From positions 62,001 to 126,000 of the forward strand of contig QUOL01000029.1 of the NCBI GenBank assembly GCA_009761415.1: a stretch of DNA of 64,000 nucleotides, in the 5' to 3' direction. Both the position numbers and the translations under genes were made by a program. The stretch is from Sarcomyxa edulis. Lineage: Eukaryota > Basidiomycota > Agaricomycetes > Agaricales > Mycenaceae. Under the pieces are notes generated by a model that had not been told where the DNA came from, did no database searches, and was given only the letters and a program-made list of their open reading frames with translations. Of the stretch, positions 55,714-64,000 are shown one piece after another; the first letter of the stretch is position 1; the number at the start of each line of letters is the position of its first letter.

Positions 55714-58700
55714 ATGACGACATCTACGACTCCCCGATCGGTAATTGATATGCCGGTTGCGGGAACCAAATATGCACCGAAGAAGTTTACCGGTAAATAC
55801 ACCGAGATCAAGAAATTCATTCAGCACTATGAACGGCTCTTGGGTCAGAACCAAGTCACCGACGAAAAGGAAAAGTGCGAAAGCATCATTCCTTACTGTT
55901 CTACCAAGGTCGGATCCTTCATTGAAGCTCTGGAGCACTATAACACTCCAAATTGGGCAGAGTTGAAGAAAGATATTCTGAAATACTATGACGAGGATCG
56001 CGCAAAGCAGAGATATCGACCACGTGATCTCAAAGCTCACACCCGAAAGACCAAGCAAGGCTCGATCCGAAATCTTACACAATGGAAAAAGTACTGCAGG
56101 CGATTCATTCGCATTGGAGGCTTTTTGCTGTCAAAGAAACAGATATCGGAAACGGAGTATCTACTTAGCTTCTGGCAGGGAATCCCGAGAGAGTTACGGG
56201 AGACCTTGAAAGACAAGCTAGCCATTGCGCTCCCAAAGCACGACATTACCAAACCATACTCCTATATTGAAGTGAACTCAGCCGCCGAAAGACTCTTTCA
56301 AAGAAACGACTTTATGACAATGGCACTTGATCCGGACGACTCAAGCGACGAGGACTCATCCGATGAATCGGAAGATACTGAAAGTTCAAGTAGTGATTCG
56401 GATAGTGACAGCGACAGTGACAGTAAACGAAAGAAACACAAGAAGAAGAAGGCGTCGAAGAAAGAGAAAGGAAAGCGCAAGCATACCAAAGACAAGGACG
56501 AAGTCAGTGATGATGAAGAAACTAAAGGTACAAAGGGAATTTCGGAGCTGGAAGGACTGATGCATCAGATGGGTATGCTCTCGGTCAACGATGTGGAATA
56601 CGGACTTGCCTATTTCAAAGCCATTTCACTTGATCCCAAATTGGCTCAGTGCATTCGGAGCCCGGTTCTAGCTAATTCAGTTCAACCTTCAAGTTTACCT
56701 CCACAACCCACTTATAACGCCACACAATACCCTCGACCTGCAGCTGTAAGCGTGCCGCGCGAAGAAAAACGGTGTTATGGATGTAGCGAAGTAGGGCATA
56801 CGGTTCCCTTCTGCCCCAAACTGCTCGAATATATCGCTGCCGGAATTATAAAGAATGACCCTGTTACTCGACGAATGATCATGGTAGATGGGACGGACAT
56901 ACCAAGGATGCGAGGAGAAAATATGGTCCAGGCATTGGCTCGCGTCGCTCCTCCAAAGACAAATTTCTTGACGGTTAAACAGCTGGTTTCAGGGTTTTAT
57001 AGTCGAGCGGGAAAAGAAGTGGACTTACAGGAAAGTTTCTGCGAAGAGATCGACGACGAAAGTGATAGTGACGGCGAAGAAGAAGTTGAGAAGGAAGAAA
57101 GCGATGATGCAGACGAGGTATACGTGGTGAATGCGCTGAATTCCGAAGATGAGTATTCGGACACTCTTGTGCGAGTCATGCCAGCTGAACGTACCGTTAA
57201 GTCAACGACCACCGCAAGAAGGAAGATTTTTGATGGGGTCCACTTGCCGCCCTTGGATAAGGGAAATGGAAAGGTGAAAAGACCTCCTCCTGATGCGGTA
57301 TTTCGACCAACAGCAAGAGGAAATGTGAAGGGAAAGCCAGGAAGGGCATCCGAGCCCTCAACCCAAGGTTCCGGACCTGCAAGAATTGACGAAGCATCTA
57401 GGACCCTTCCGGCGGAAGAAATGGCCAGTCCAGAACTTATTCCGGTAGACGTGAGGCGAGAACGAGTTACGGTACGAGATTTGGTGGACCAGGACGTTAC
57501 AATGCGAGAAATCAAAAAGGATCGACCGAGTGCGCAGCGAAATTCCAGAAAAGAGACTAAAGAACCGCGACAAGAAGACAGGGCGCAGGGGAAGCAAGAG
57601 GAGGCGAAAGAAAAGCCTAAAGTAACGGGACGGCAATCCGCTGTGTCAGCAAAGGTCCAAAGCTCCAAAGTCCTGGATCAAATTCTCGACTTACCGATTT
57701 CGTTGCCGTTACGAGATGTCTTAGGGACGTCCAAAGAGCTAAGCGTAGAATTGGCTGAGCAGCTGAAGCCTCGAAATTCCAAGACATTGATGGAGAACGC
57801 AAAGGTGGAGAGGCTATCGGTGATGGCGATTACCCACCAGACACGAACAAGAGGCGTGTTAATCGAACTTCGAATGGAATGTGATAATAGGCCAGTTTCG
57901 GCTTTCATTGACACGGGTTCCCAGCTGAACGTTGTGAGTGCAAGACTTGTACACTCGACAATTCGAAGACCTATTGACAGAACCAAGGAGATTAGTATGG
58001 GAGATGCGAACGGCGGCGAAGGAACTTTGATCGGCTTGATAGAAAACGTACCTTTGTCGTGCGGTGCCGTGCACACTAAGGCCAACATGTTTGTGGGAGA
58101 GAACGTCCCCTTTGATCTGCTATTAGGAAGGCCGTGGCAGCGTGGTAACTTGGTATCAATTGACGAAAGGCTCGATGGAACGTACCTTTTGTTCAAAGAT
58201 CCTAGCACCCTGATGCCTAGGTACGAGATTCTGGCCCAACCTGACGGATTATCTTCAATGTTCCAGCCTCGAAGAGACACTCGAGTGTCTGCCGCGACCT
58301 TTTTCATGCGAACGTGGAACAACGAGAGTAAGGAAGAAGAGGGGAATGAGAACGCCAAGGAACATTTCGGAATGATTGTGCTCCGGCAATTAAAAAGAAT
58401 TATTTTTAATTTTGGAAACACGATCGGATCCATGATTGGGGCCTTTGGCGCTCGCCACTTATCTCCAATCCTATCGGCTATCTCCGCAAAATTTTCTTCA
58501 ATGCAGAACTTACAAAGTTCAGATACTCATGTAACGCCAAGGTCCCCTACGCCCAGTAGTCCAGACACTATGGGCAGGATTCTCGATATCGTATCTATAA
58601 GACAGTTGTCCCTTCAAGGCAGGGGGAGATATAAAGCCGAAGTCTCCGTCTTCAACCAGCCATCAATCATTTCTTCAATGTATCATCAATCCGACGTCCG

Positions 58701-60414
58701 TTCTCACTTACCTCCCAACCAAATTCTTACTCGCTCTCGGATCCATGACCCGGGTCCGTTCGATATTCCGTTTGTCAACGAGTCACCTTTCCGTACACTT
58801 CACCACGTTGCTCAGAGTCAGCTTGACGCGTTCTTCGATCATGTACCTCTTCGACGTCGAACCATTTTCATGGCTACCGAGCAGGGTGCAGTTCTCGAGC
58901 CAGCGTACGACGAGCACGGACACTTTGTGCGTGAATTTGCTTTGCCAAACGCCTGTGTCGTGGTCAGCAACACAGAAACTGGCTTGCCCAGTCAGATGAC
59001 AGGCCACCTCCTTGCACGACTCTACGAGACACCTCCTCAAGGCCCTACTAGGTGGCCTCTTGAGTCAGTCACTCACGCCAGTCCATTCATTGCTAATATC
59101 ATCACCCACGTCTCCGCGTGTCATGCTGCCGCCGAAGCTGCGAATCCTCCTCCTCCCCATAATCCCGTAAATCCGCCTTCCAGTGTAGAATCTCCGCTTC
59201 GTGCTCCCACTCCGCCGTCCACGCCAGCTTTCATCAGGTTTCCGATTGTGCCAATAACGTTGCCGCGTGAGTTTGTGAATGGTCGGATTCCGGGCGGGCT
59301 TCCCTCCTTCCTAGACCTTAGTTCCCCATCTCCACCTCCTCTCGTATCTCCAATAATACAATCTCCACGCCCTCAGGTTGCAGCGCTACCCACCCGGGAG
59401 CTCGAACGAAGCCTAGAGCGTGCTTCCGAACGCAGTGTTGCGAGCGACTCCGCCACTACAGAGATTCCTCGAGCAGCTACAGCGCCTGTTTCTATTCATG
59501 AACTGTACGTCGAACGCTTACGGCTCGCTTTCAAACTCCGTTTGTTCATCAATTCTCCCCTCCAAAGAACACGCAGTGTCCCCAACCTGAAACGCTCAGC
59601 GTCCGCAATGGGTTCCAGTTCAGAAACCGACTCCGACGAGGGTTTTAACCGATACGTTCGCCATGTACGCCGTAACCTTCGAGTCACGGAATGGTTGCTC
59701 AACACGGATTCATCGGAGGAAGGACCTCCACCTTCAGAATCAGAAGAAGACATTGCGCCATACGACTCCCCCATTCACCTTCCACATTCGTCGTCTATCG
59801 CAGTGCAGCTTGTACCCACTGTTTTATCCCCCGGCTCGGCTATGTCCGAAGATAGAAGTATCAGCCCTGAGTCGTTGGCCCCCGTATCGTCCGCGTCCCA
59901 GTCGTCAAATGCTTCCAGCTCATCGTCTCTTGAGTTCGTTCAGTCGATTGCGGCGGAAGCCGCCGCGGTTGGCTCGGAAACAGACTCTGGGCTTGAGCAG
60001 AAGACAAGTCATCGCTCGCCCTCTCGTCAACGCCATATTGATTTTTCGTCAGACGATTCAGAGCTTTCAACCGAAGAAATTAAGGCGATAGTACACGAGG
60101 ACATTCCCAACGATCCTAGCGCGCTCTACCACGGAAAACACGACATCGTCATCATCTATTACTTCCGCAACGCCAACAAGATTGCTTATTCGGAAATGTT
60201 TCGCGACTTACAGGAGCGCCTGCCGGGTTCCTTCGAGGACGAAACCCTGGTCGAGCAAACTCTGGATCTCGACAGGTGCTTTGACAGTCTTCCGAGGGAC
60301 GAGTGGGAGGGAGGTTTCTGTGCGTACGAGCCAGTTGTACCCGCCGACCTTGCGTGGAGGACGACTTTTGAGCCGTTCGAGCAAGAGCGTATGAAGAAAG
60401 AGTACGGTGTGTAG
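55714..60414 (+). CDS. Gypsy Gag-protease polyprotein with very long C-terminal extension
   Basis: An intronless ORF of 1566 codons. Residues about 25-200 form the retrotransposon Gag domain (GTKYAPKKFTGKYTEIKKF, then WKKYCRRFIRIGGF). A Ser/Asp run and a Lys-rich stretch follow at about 210-260. A CCHC zinc knuckle, CYGCSEVGHTVPFC, lies at C354-C367 and should bind RNA. After an acidic linker, an aspartic protease is present: AFIDTGSQLNVVS with D733-T-G, and NVPFDLLLGRPW. The protease ends near residue 850. The remaining 700 residues have no recognised domain: proline- and serine-rich segments, then a more globular end (HDIVIIYYFRNANK, then EMFRDLQERL). The ORF stops at a UAG at 60412, but the same frame stays coding-like for 122 more codons. 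The extension is unusual for Gypsy gag. Confidence 0.9.
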   Translation: MTTSTTPRSVIDMPVAGTKYAPKKFTGKYTEIKKFIQHYERLLGQNQVTDEKEKCESIIPYCSTKVGSFIEALEHYNTPNWAELKKDILKYYDEDRAKQRYRPRDLKAHTRKTKQGSIRNLTQWKKYCRRFIRIGGFLLSKKQISETEYLLSFWQGIPRELRETLKDKLAIALPKHDITKPYSYIEVNSAAERLFQRNDFMTMALDPDDSSDEDSSDESEDTESSSSDSDSDSDSDSKRKKHKKKKASKKEKGKRKHTKDKDEVSDDEETKGTKGISELEGLMHQMGMLSVNDVEYGLAYFKAISLDPKLAQCIRSPVLANSVQPSSLPPQPTYNATQYPRPAAVSVPREEKRCYGCSEVGHTVPFCPKLLEYIAAGIIKNDPVTRRMIMVDGTDIPRMRGENMVQALARVAPPKTNFLTVKQLVSGFYSRAGKEVDLQESFCEEIDDESDSDGEEEVEKEESDDADEVYVVNALNSEDEYSDTLVRVMPAERTVKSTTTARRKIFDGVHLPPLDKGNGKVKRPPPDAVFRPTARGNVKGKPGRASEPSTQGSGPARIDEASRTLPAEEMASPELIPVDVRRERVTVRDLVDQDVTMREIKKDRPSAQRNSRKETKEPRQEDRAQGKQEEAKEKPKVTGRQSAVSAKVQSSKVLDQILDLPISLPLRDVLGTSKELSVELAEQLKPRNSKTLMENAKVERLSVMAITHQTRTRGVLIELRMECDNRPVSAFIDTGSQLNVVSARLVHSTIRRPIDRTKEISMGDANGGEGTLIGLIENVPLSCGAVHTKANMFVGENVPFDLLLGRPWQRGNLVSIDERLDGTYLLFKDPSTLMPRYEILAQPDGLSSMFQPRRDTRVSAATFFMRTWNNESKEEEGNENAKEHFGMIVLRQLKRIIFNFGNTIGSMIGAFGARHLSPILSAISAKFSSMQNLQSSDTHVTPRSPTPSSPDTMGRILDIVSIRQLSLQGRGRYKAEVSVFNQPSIISSMYHQSDVRSHLPPNQILTRSRIHDPGPFDIPFVNESPFRTLHHVAQSQLDAFFDHVPLRRRTIFMATEQGAVLEPAYDEHGHFVREFALPNACVVVSNTETGLPSQMTGHLLARLYETPPQGPTRWPLESVTHASPFIANIITHVSACHAAAEAANPPPPHNPVNPPSSVESPLRAPTPPSTPAFIRFPIVPITLPREFVNGRIPGGLPSFLDLSSPSPPPLVSPIIQSPRPQVAALPTRELERSLERASERSVASDSATTEIPRAATAPVSIHELYVERLRLAFKLRLFINSPLQRTRSVPNLKRSASAMGSSSETDSDEGFNRYVRHVRRNLRVTEWLLNTDSSEEGPPPSESEEDIAPYDSPIHLPHSSSIAVQLVPTVLSPGSAMSEDRSISPESLAPVSSASQSSNASSSSSLEFVQSIAAEAAAVGSETDSGLEQKTSHRSPSRQRHIDFSSDDSELSTEEIKAIVHEDIPNDPSALYHGKHDIVIIYYFRNANKIAYSEMFRDLQERLPGSFEDETLVEQTLDLDRCFDSLPRDEWEGGFCAYEPVVPADLAWRTTFEPFEQERMKKEYGV

Positions 60415-60783
60415 GCGGGACGTCTTACCGAGTTGATTGCGATCCGAGAAGAACTCCAGCACGGAATCTGCTACCTTTTGGAGATCTTATGCGGACGAAA
60501 CCTCGGGGATGAAGTCGAGAGACGACGAATTTATCCCGGTAGCTTCCTTCATGACTTTCCCGTCAATCGTTCCGGCATCGTCACCGAGCATGAGTTTCGC
60601 TTTCTTGTTTCCCTCGTCGACCTCTTCCGAAAGCAAGGCTGCAATCGCGTGGCGGACGAAATATATAACACTCTTCGCATCTGCTTTCATGACTTCACAG
60701 CCATCCGGGCCATGTTGGACGATAAAGTATTCGACGCAGAACACACCAAATGGATGGGATTCGGTCTTGAACGCATTGACTAG
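60415..60783 (+). CDS. In-frame continuation of Gag after UAG
   Basis: The gag frame continues from the UAG to a second UAG at 60781. The 122 codons read as a compact protein (LTELIAIREELQHGICYLLE, then EFRFLVSLVDLFRKQGCNR, then YNTLRICFHDFTAIRAML). The first UAG is followed by GCG. Either this stop arose recently and shortened the protein, or it is read through. No ATG is near the beginning of the segment, which argues against an independent gene. Confidence 0.5.
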   Translation, partial: AGRLTELIAIREELQHGICYLLEILCGRNLGDEVERRRIYPGSFLHDFPVNRSGIVTEHEFRFLVSLVDLFRKQGCNRVADEIYNTLRICFHDFTAIRAMLDDKVFDAEHTKWMGFGLERID

Positions 60784-61039
60784 AGGAGGGGTATCCAAAA
60801 GTACGTTTTGTAAATCTAAAAGGTCTTCGAGCGCTTACATCCCCTCATGGACGTCAAGCTCGTCAGGATTATCCCCCTCCCCACAGTTGTCATCTCCCTG
60901 GCCTTCCTCCATTTTCAAACCTCGTATTTGTCACTACCATGTACAACAAACTCTGCCGACACCCACTGAGGCTCGAACTTCATCGTTCCCCGCGGACCCG
61001 GCAAAGACGACCGACAACCATTGCCGACTCGTAGTCTCG

Positions 61040-64000
61040 ATGTCATCCTACTTACGCTTTACTCGTTCAAGCCTCTCTAACAATGTTACCTCATGTTGGC
61101 CATTGCGGTTCAGCTCGTACCTATATGCTTCCATTTCTTCCGGGTTTTCAAGTCTGCATACTGTCCTTACAAGTTGGGATTTAGCTTCTCGTAGCTCATT
61201 TTGTGTACCGAACCAATTTTCATTGAGTTCAACTAATTCGGTGCCCAGTTTGACTTCGAAGAATTCTTTCGGTCCCAATATTTGGCGCTGTTTTTCCGTA
61301 AGGCTATCGGACTCTGAATCGGAGTGTCCTCAGCTCGCAGAAGAGTCAGAGTCGGATGACAAAGAGGATACGGATGCCGAGGAAGAGGATGAAAGTGACC
61401 TTTACTTCTTATGCCCCGAGGATAACACAGCTGATGCTCAAGCATTCACCATGTACAAGAGAGTAGACAAGAAGGTCCACCCTGTATCAGGAACGTTCCC
61501 TCAGGAGGCGCAAGTTCGAAGAACTATTCCCGAAGATCCGTTACTGTCACTTCCGTACTTAACAAAGACTCCTCCCGAGTTTGTGCCGACGGCCAAGTTG
61601 ACTGAGGAACGACTTGCACAGTTAAACGTCAACGGAGATAACTTTCTTTGGCCAGAGGAAGAGAAGCTGTTCAAACACATTATGTTGCTAAACGAAGAAG
61701 CAATCGCCTTCGAAGAGAAGGATCGAGGAACATTGAAAGAATCTTATTTTTCCCCGTATATAATTCCGACAGTCCCACATACGCCTTGGGAATACAAAAA
61801 CATTCCGATTCCGCCAGGAATAAAAGAGAAGGTACTTGACCTGTTGAAATCCAAGATAGAAGCGGGAGTCTATGAGCCAAGCCAGTCAGCCTATCGATCG
61901 AGATGGTTTTGCGTGTTGAAGAAGAATGGGAAGTTGAGAATTGTCCATGACCTTCAGCCATTAAACAAGGTCACAATCCGAGATGCAGGGCTACCACCAA
62001 TTGTGGATGACTTTGTAGAAGGATTTGGTGGCCGACAATGCTATACCGTCTTCGACCTATTCTGGGGATTTGATGCTCGAAAGACGCATCCTGATAGTCG
62101 TGATCTGACTGCATTCCTCACACCGCTTGGACTTCTTCGCATCACATCATTGCCAATGGGATTTACGAACTCTCCTGCCGAATTTCAGAAATGTATGGTC
62201 TTTATTCTACAAGACGAAATCCCCCACATTGCACATATTTTCATTGACGACTTACCTATCAAGGGACCCAAGACCCAATACCTAGACAATGAAGGAAAGC
62301 CGGAGACGCTAAAGGAGAATCCAGGAATCAGGCGCTTCATTTGGGAACACGCAGTTGATGTACACCGCATTATGCACAGAATCAAGTGTGCCGGTGCTAC
62401 TTTTGCCCCCAAGAAAGCCCAGATTTGTCGCCCTGAAGTACTCATTGTTGGTCAGAAGTGCACACCTATGGGAAGGCTTCCAGATGATGATAAAGTTGAG
62501 AAGATTTTGAAATGGGGTCCGTTGACAAATCCACGAGAAGTCAGACGCTTTTTGGGATTATGCGGAACTGTGAGAATCTGGATCAAGGATTACTCGCTTC
62601 TGGTCAAACCTCTAACGGAACTGTATCGACAAGGATTCGAGTTTGAATGGAATGAGCGCCGGCAGAAAGCCTTTGACCACATCAAAACTTTGGTCGCGTC
62701 TGCACCAGCTCTTCGTGCCATTGACTATGAATCAGACCTTCCAGCATTTCTGTCGGTGGATTCAAGCTTCAAAGCTGTAGGCTTAATTCTGTCCCAGCTA
62801 GACGAACAAGGAAGAAGGCGACCAGCTAGATATGGATCAATTCCCATGAGCGAGCGAGAGTCCCGCTATTCTCAGCCAAAGCTAGAATTGTTTGGACTTT
62901 ATCGAGCACTCCGACACTGGAGGCTATATCTGATTGGTCTCAAGAATTTCAATGTGGAAGTAGACGCGCAGTACATCAAGGGAATGCTCAATGAACCAGA
63001 TCTTCAACCGAATGCGGCCATCAATCGCTGGATTCAAGGAATCTTAATGTTTGATTTCAAACTCATTCATGTTCCTGCCACGCGGTTTAAAGGGCCTGAT
63101 GCTTTATCTCGTAGAGAACCAACCTCTGATGAAGAAGTAGTTAGCGATGACGACTCTTGGCTTGACGACATTGCATTGCTTACTTTCATTCCCGATCACA
63201 AATTACCACCTTTTGATCTGTCAGCATCTCAAAGTCTCCCCTATTCACCGCAGAGCCTTCCATCATGCCAAGTGAATGCCGCACGGATAGCTCAAGAACG
63301 ATCTTTGCTGGACATCCAGAAATTTCTCAAGACTTTGGAAACACCAAAGTTCGACTCTCCCCAGAAAGCCCGCCGCTTCACTGCCAAAGCTACTCAGTTT
63401 TTCACCAAGGGAGATCAAATGTTCAAAAGAAACAAAGGAAAGCCTCCCCTTCTTGTCATATTCAAACCAGAAACACGTCTTGCTATTCTCACGCAAGCAC
63501 ACGAGAACCTCGGTCACCGTGGAGTGCAATCAGTTTTCAATACCCTTCGACTTCGCTTCTATTGGCCCCATCTCAGAGCCGACGTCATGCATCATGTTCA
63601 GTCCTGTCTCGAATGCCAACGCCGAAGCCTTAAGCGAATGGAAATTCCCATCACTGTATCGGTCCCCGTAACTCTCTTCGCAAAGATTTATATCGACATC
63701 ATGCACATGCCATTAGCGCAAGGATACACATGCATTGTCGCAGCAAGAGACGACCTGTCTGGAACATGCGAAGCCAAGGCTCTTAAAAAGCATACCTCTC
63801 GCAATCTAGCAAACTTCTTTTGGGAATATATTTACTGTCGCTATGGAGCCCCACAACGAGTCGTAACAGATAATGGACCAGAGGTCAAGGGTGCATTTGC
63901 TAAATTGCTGGACAGAATGAAACTGCCACAAGTCAGGATTTCAGCCTACAACAAACATGCAAACGGAGTGGTGGAACGAGGTCATTTCACACTAAGAGAA
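61040..64000 (+). CDS. Gypsy Pol: reverse transcriptase, RNase H, integrase (C-terminus outside the window)
   Basis: The frame is open from an ATG at 61040 to the window end (987 codons); conserved sequence begins near 61500, so the true start is uncertain. Reverse transcriptase: SRWFCVLKKNGKLRIVHDL, YTVFDLFWGFDAR, SLPMGFTNSPAEFQ and the FIDD active site at 62240-62251. RNase H: FLSVDSSFKAVGLILSQ, YSQPKLELFGLYRAL, and PDALSRRE after it. Integrase: an HHCC finger (NLGHRG and CLECQRR), then the acidic triad at about 63695 (IDIMH), 63869 (TDNGPE) and 63974 (VVERGH). This order is Ty3/Gypsy. Pol is in a different frame from gag and separated from its stop by about 250 bp, so it is not a simple fusion. 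The first 90 codons (61040-61310) are Ser/Phe-rich and overlap an antisense ORF; they may not be translated. Confidence 0.9.
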   Translation, partial: MSSYLRFTRSSLSNNVTSCWPLRFSSYLYASISSGFSSLHTVLTSWDLASRSSFCVPNQFSLSSTNSVPSLTSKNSFGPNIWRCFSVRLSDSESECPQLAEESESDDKEDTDAEEEDESDLYFLCPEDNTADAQAFTMYKRVDKKVHPVSGTFPQEAQVRRTIPEDPLLSLPYLTKTPPEFVPTAKLTEERLAQLNVNGDNFLWPEEEKLFKHIMLLNEEAIAFEEKDRGTLKESYFSPYIIPTVPHTPWEYKNIPIPPGIKEKVLDLLKSKIEAGVYEPSQSAYRSRWFCVLKKNGKLRIVHDLQPLNKVTIRDAGLPPIVDDFVEGFGGRQCYTVFDLFWGFDARKTHPDSRDLTAFLTPLGLLRITSLPMGFTNSPAEFQKCMVFILQDEIPHIAHIFIDDLPIKGPKTQYLDNEGKPETLKENPGIRRFIWEHAVDVHRIMHRIKCAGATFAPKKAQICRPEVLIVGQKCTPMGRLPDDDKVEKILKWGPLTNPREVRRFLGLCGTVRIWIKDYSLLVKPLTELYRQGFEFEWNERRQKAFDHIKTLVASAPALRAIDYESDLPAFLSVDSSFKAVGLILSQLDEQGRRRPARYGSIPMSERESRYSQPKLELFGLYRALRHWRLYLIGLKNFNVEVDAQYIKGMLNEPDLQPNAAINRWIQGILMFDFKLIHVPATRFKGPDALSRREPTSDEEVVSDDDSWLDDIALLTFIPDHKLPPFDLSASQSLPYSPQSLPSCQVNAARIAQERSLLDIQKFLKTLETPKFDSPQKARRFTAKATQFFTKGDQMFKRNKGKPPLLVIFKPETRLAILTQAHENLGHRGVQSVFNTLRLRFYWPHLRADVMHHVQSCLECQRRSLKRMEIPITVSVPVTLFAKIYIDIMHMPLAQGYTCIVAARDDLSGTCEAKALKKHTSRNLANFFWEYIYCRYGAPQRVVTDNGPEVKGAFAKLLDRMKLPQVRISAYNKHANGVVERGHFTLRE
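61048..61278 (-). CDS. Antisense ORF between gag and pol
   Basis: A minus-strand frame of 76 codons from ATG, open further upstream to about 61332. It reads EFFEVKLGTELVELNENWFG, then NELREAKSQLVRTVCRLENP, then LERLERVKRK. The composition (Glu, Leu, Lys, Arg, few Ser) is far more protein-like than the opposite sense frame. It could be an accessory antisense gene of the element or an inverted piece of host or element coding DNA. A splice acceptor (AG before GACACTCC) sits at its upstream end, so an earlier exon is possible. I do not recognise a family. Confidence 0.4.
   Translation of the reverse strand: MGPKEFFEVKLGTELVELNENWFGTQNELREAKSQLVRTVCRLENPEEMEAYRYELNRNGQHEVTLLERLERVKRK

Larger units (their letters stand above)
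54949..64000 (+). mobile_element. Ty3/Gypsy LTR retrotransposon, 3' end outside the window
   Basis: A candidate 5' LTR and primer-binding site are followed by gag-protease and then pol with reverse transcriptase, RNase H and integrase in the Ty3/Gypsy order. The integrase is cut by the window end, so the 3' LTR cannot be compared and the LTR limits stay provisional. The gag and pol frames are long and open apart from one in-frame UAG, so the copy is young. Confidence 0.85.

Noticed and set aside
57678..58433. 251-codon minus-strand frame opposite the Gypsy protease
   Set aside because: Shadow of the conserved protease frame on the plus strand.
60487..60798. 103-codon minus-strand frame beneath the Gag continuation
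   Set aside because: It mirrors the plus frame, which continues the gag frame and is more protein-like; treated as a shadow.
1..64000. CRISPR arrays, bacterial operons, rRNA genes
   Set aside because: No regularly spaced repeats and no rRNA-like blocks; spliced eukaryotic genes throughout.

Overview
The window is nuclear DNA of a filamentous basidiomycete, most likely an Agaricomycete. Genes are broken by many 45-70 nt GT-AG introns with CTNAY-like branch sites. The families present (PLAC8, DUF6533, DUF6535, fungal Trm44, Mup1-type permease, Dcr2-type phosphatase) and the transposons (Helitron, Ty3/Gypsy) fit that group. All gene models were built by hand from splice sites and reading frame; exon sums were checked to be multiples of three unless stated.

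Layout. 1-5.6 kb: the 3' part of an autonomous Helitron whose Rep-helicase carries a C-terminal ubiquitin-protease-like domain. 5.7-20.8 kb: host genes for a PLAC8 protein, a SET-domain protein (SET-A), tRNA Um44 methyltransferase Trm44, a glutamine-synthetase-like enzyme, an HpcH/HpaI aldolase, mitochondrial ribosomal protein mL44 and a small FHA protein. 22.7-36.4 kb: a secreted metallophosphatase with a palindromic repeat inserted in one intron, three more SET paralogues (SET-B, SET-C, SET-D) on both strands in various states of decay, a small coiled-coil protein, and a TauD-type dioxygenase. 36.7-53.2 kb: a DUF6535 membrane protein, a GABA/choline-type amino-acid permease, a cyclophilin A, a Mup1-type methionine permease, an F-box/cyclophilin fusion and a DUF6533 membrane protein. 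54-64 kb: a transposon-associated hypothetical gene, then a Ty3/Gypsy element (5' LTR, a very large gag-protease ORF, an antisense ORF, and pol running off the window).

How the genes relate. No operon-like system is visible. There is a loose nitrogen and amino-acid theme (glutamine-synthetase-like ligase, two APC permeases, TauD dioxygenase). The most distinctive local feature is the four-member SET-domain family with a conserved six-exon structure and visible small-scale gene evolution: a GC donor, donor loss with intron exonisation, a deletion, and a shared substitution in the NHSC motif. The most unusual protein architectures are the Helitron-protease fusion, the F-box/cyclophilin fusion, a proline-rich insertion inside a permease, and the Gypsy gag with a long C-terminal extension that continues past an in-frame UAG.
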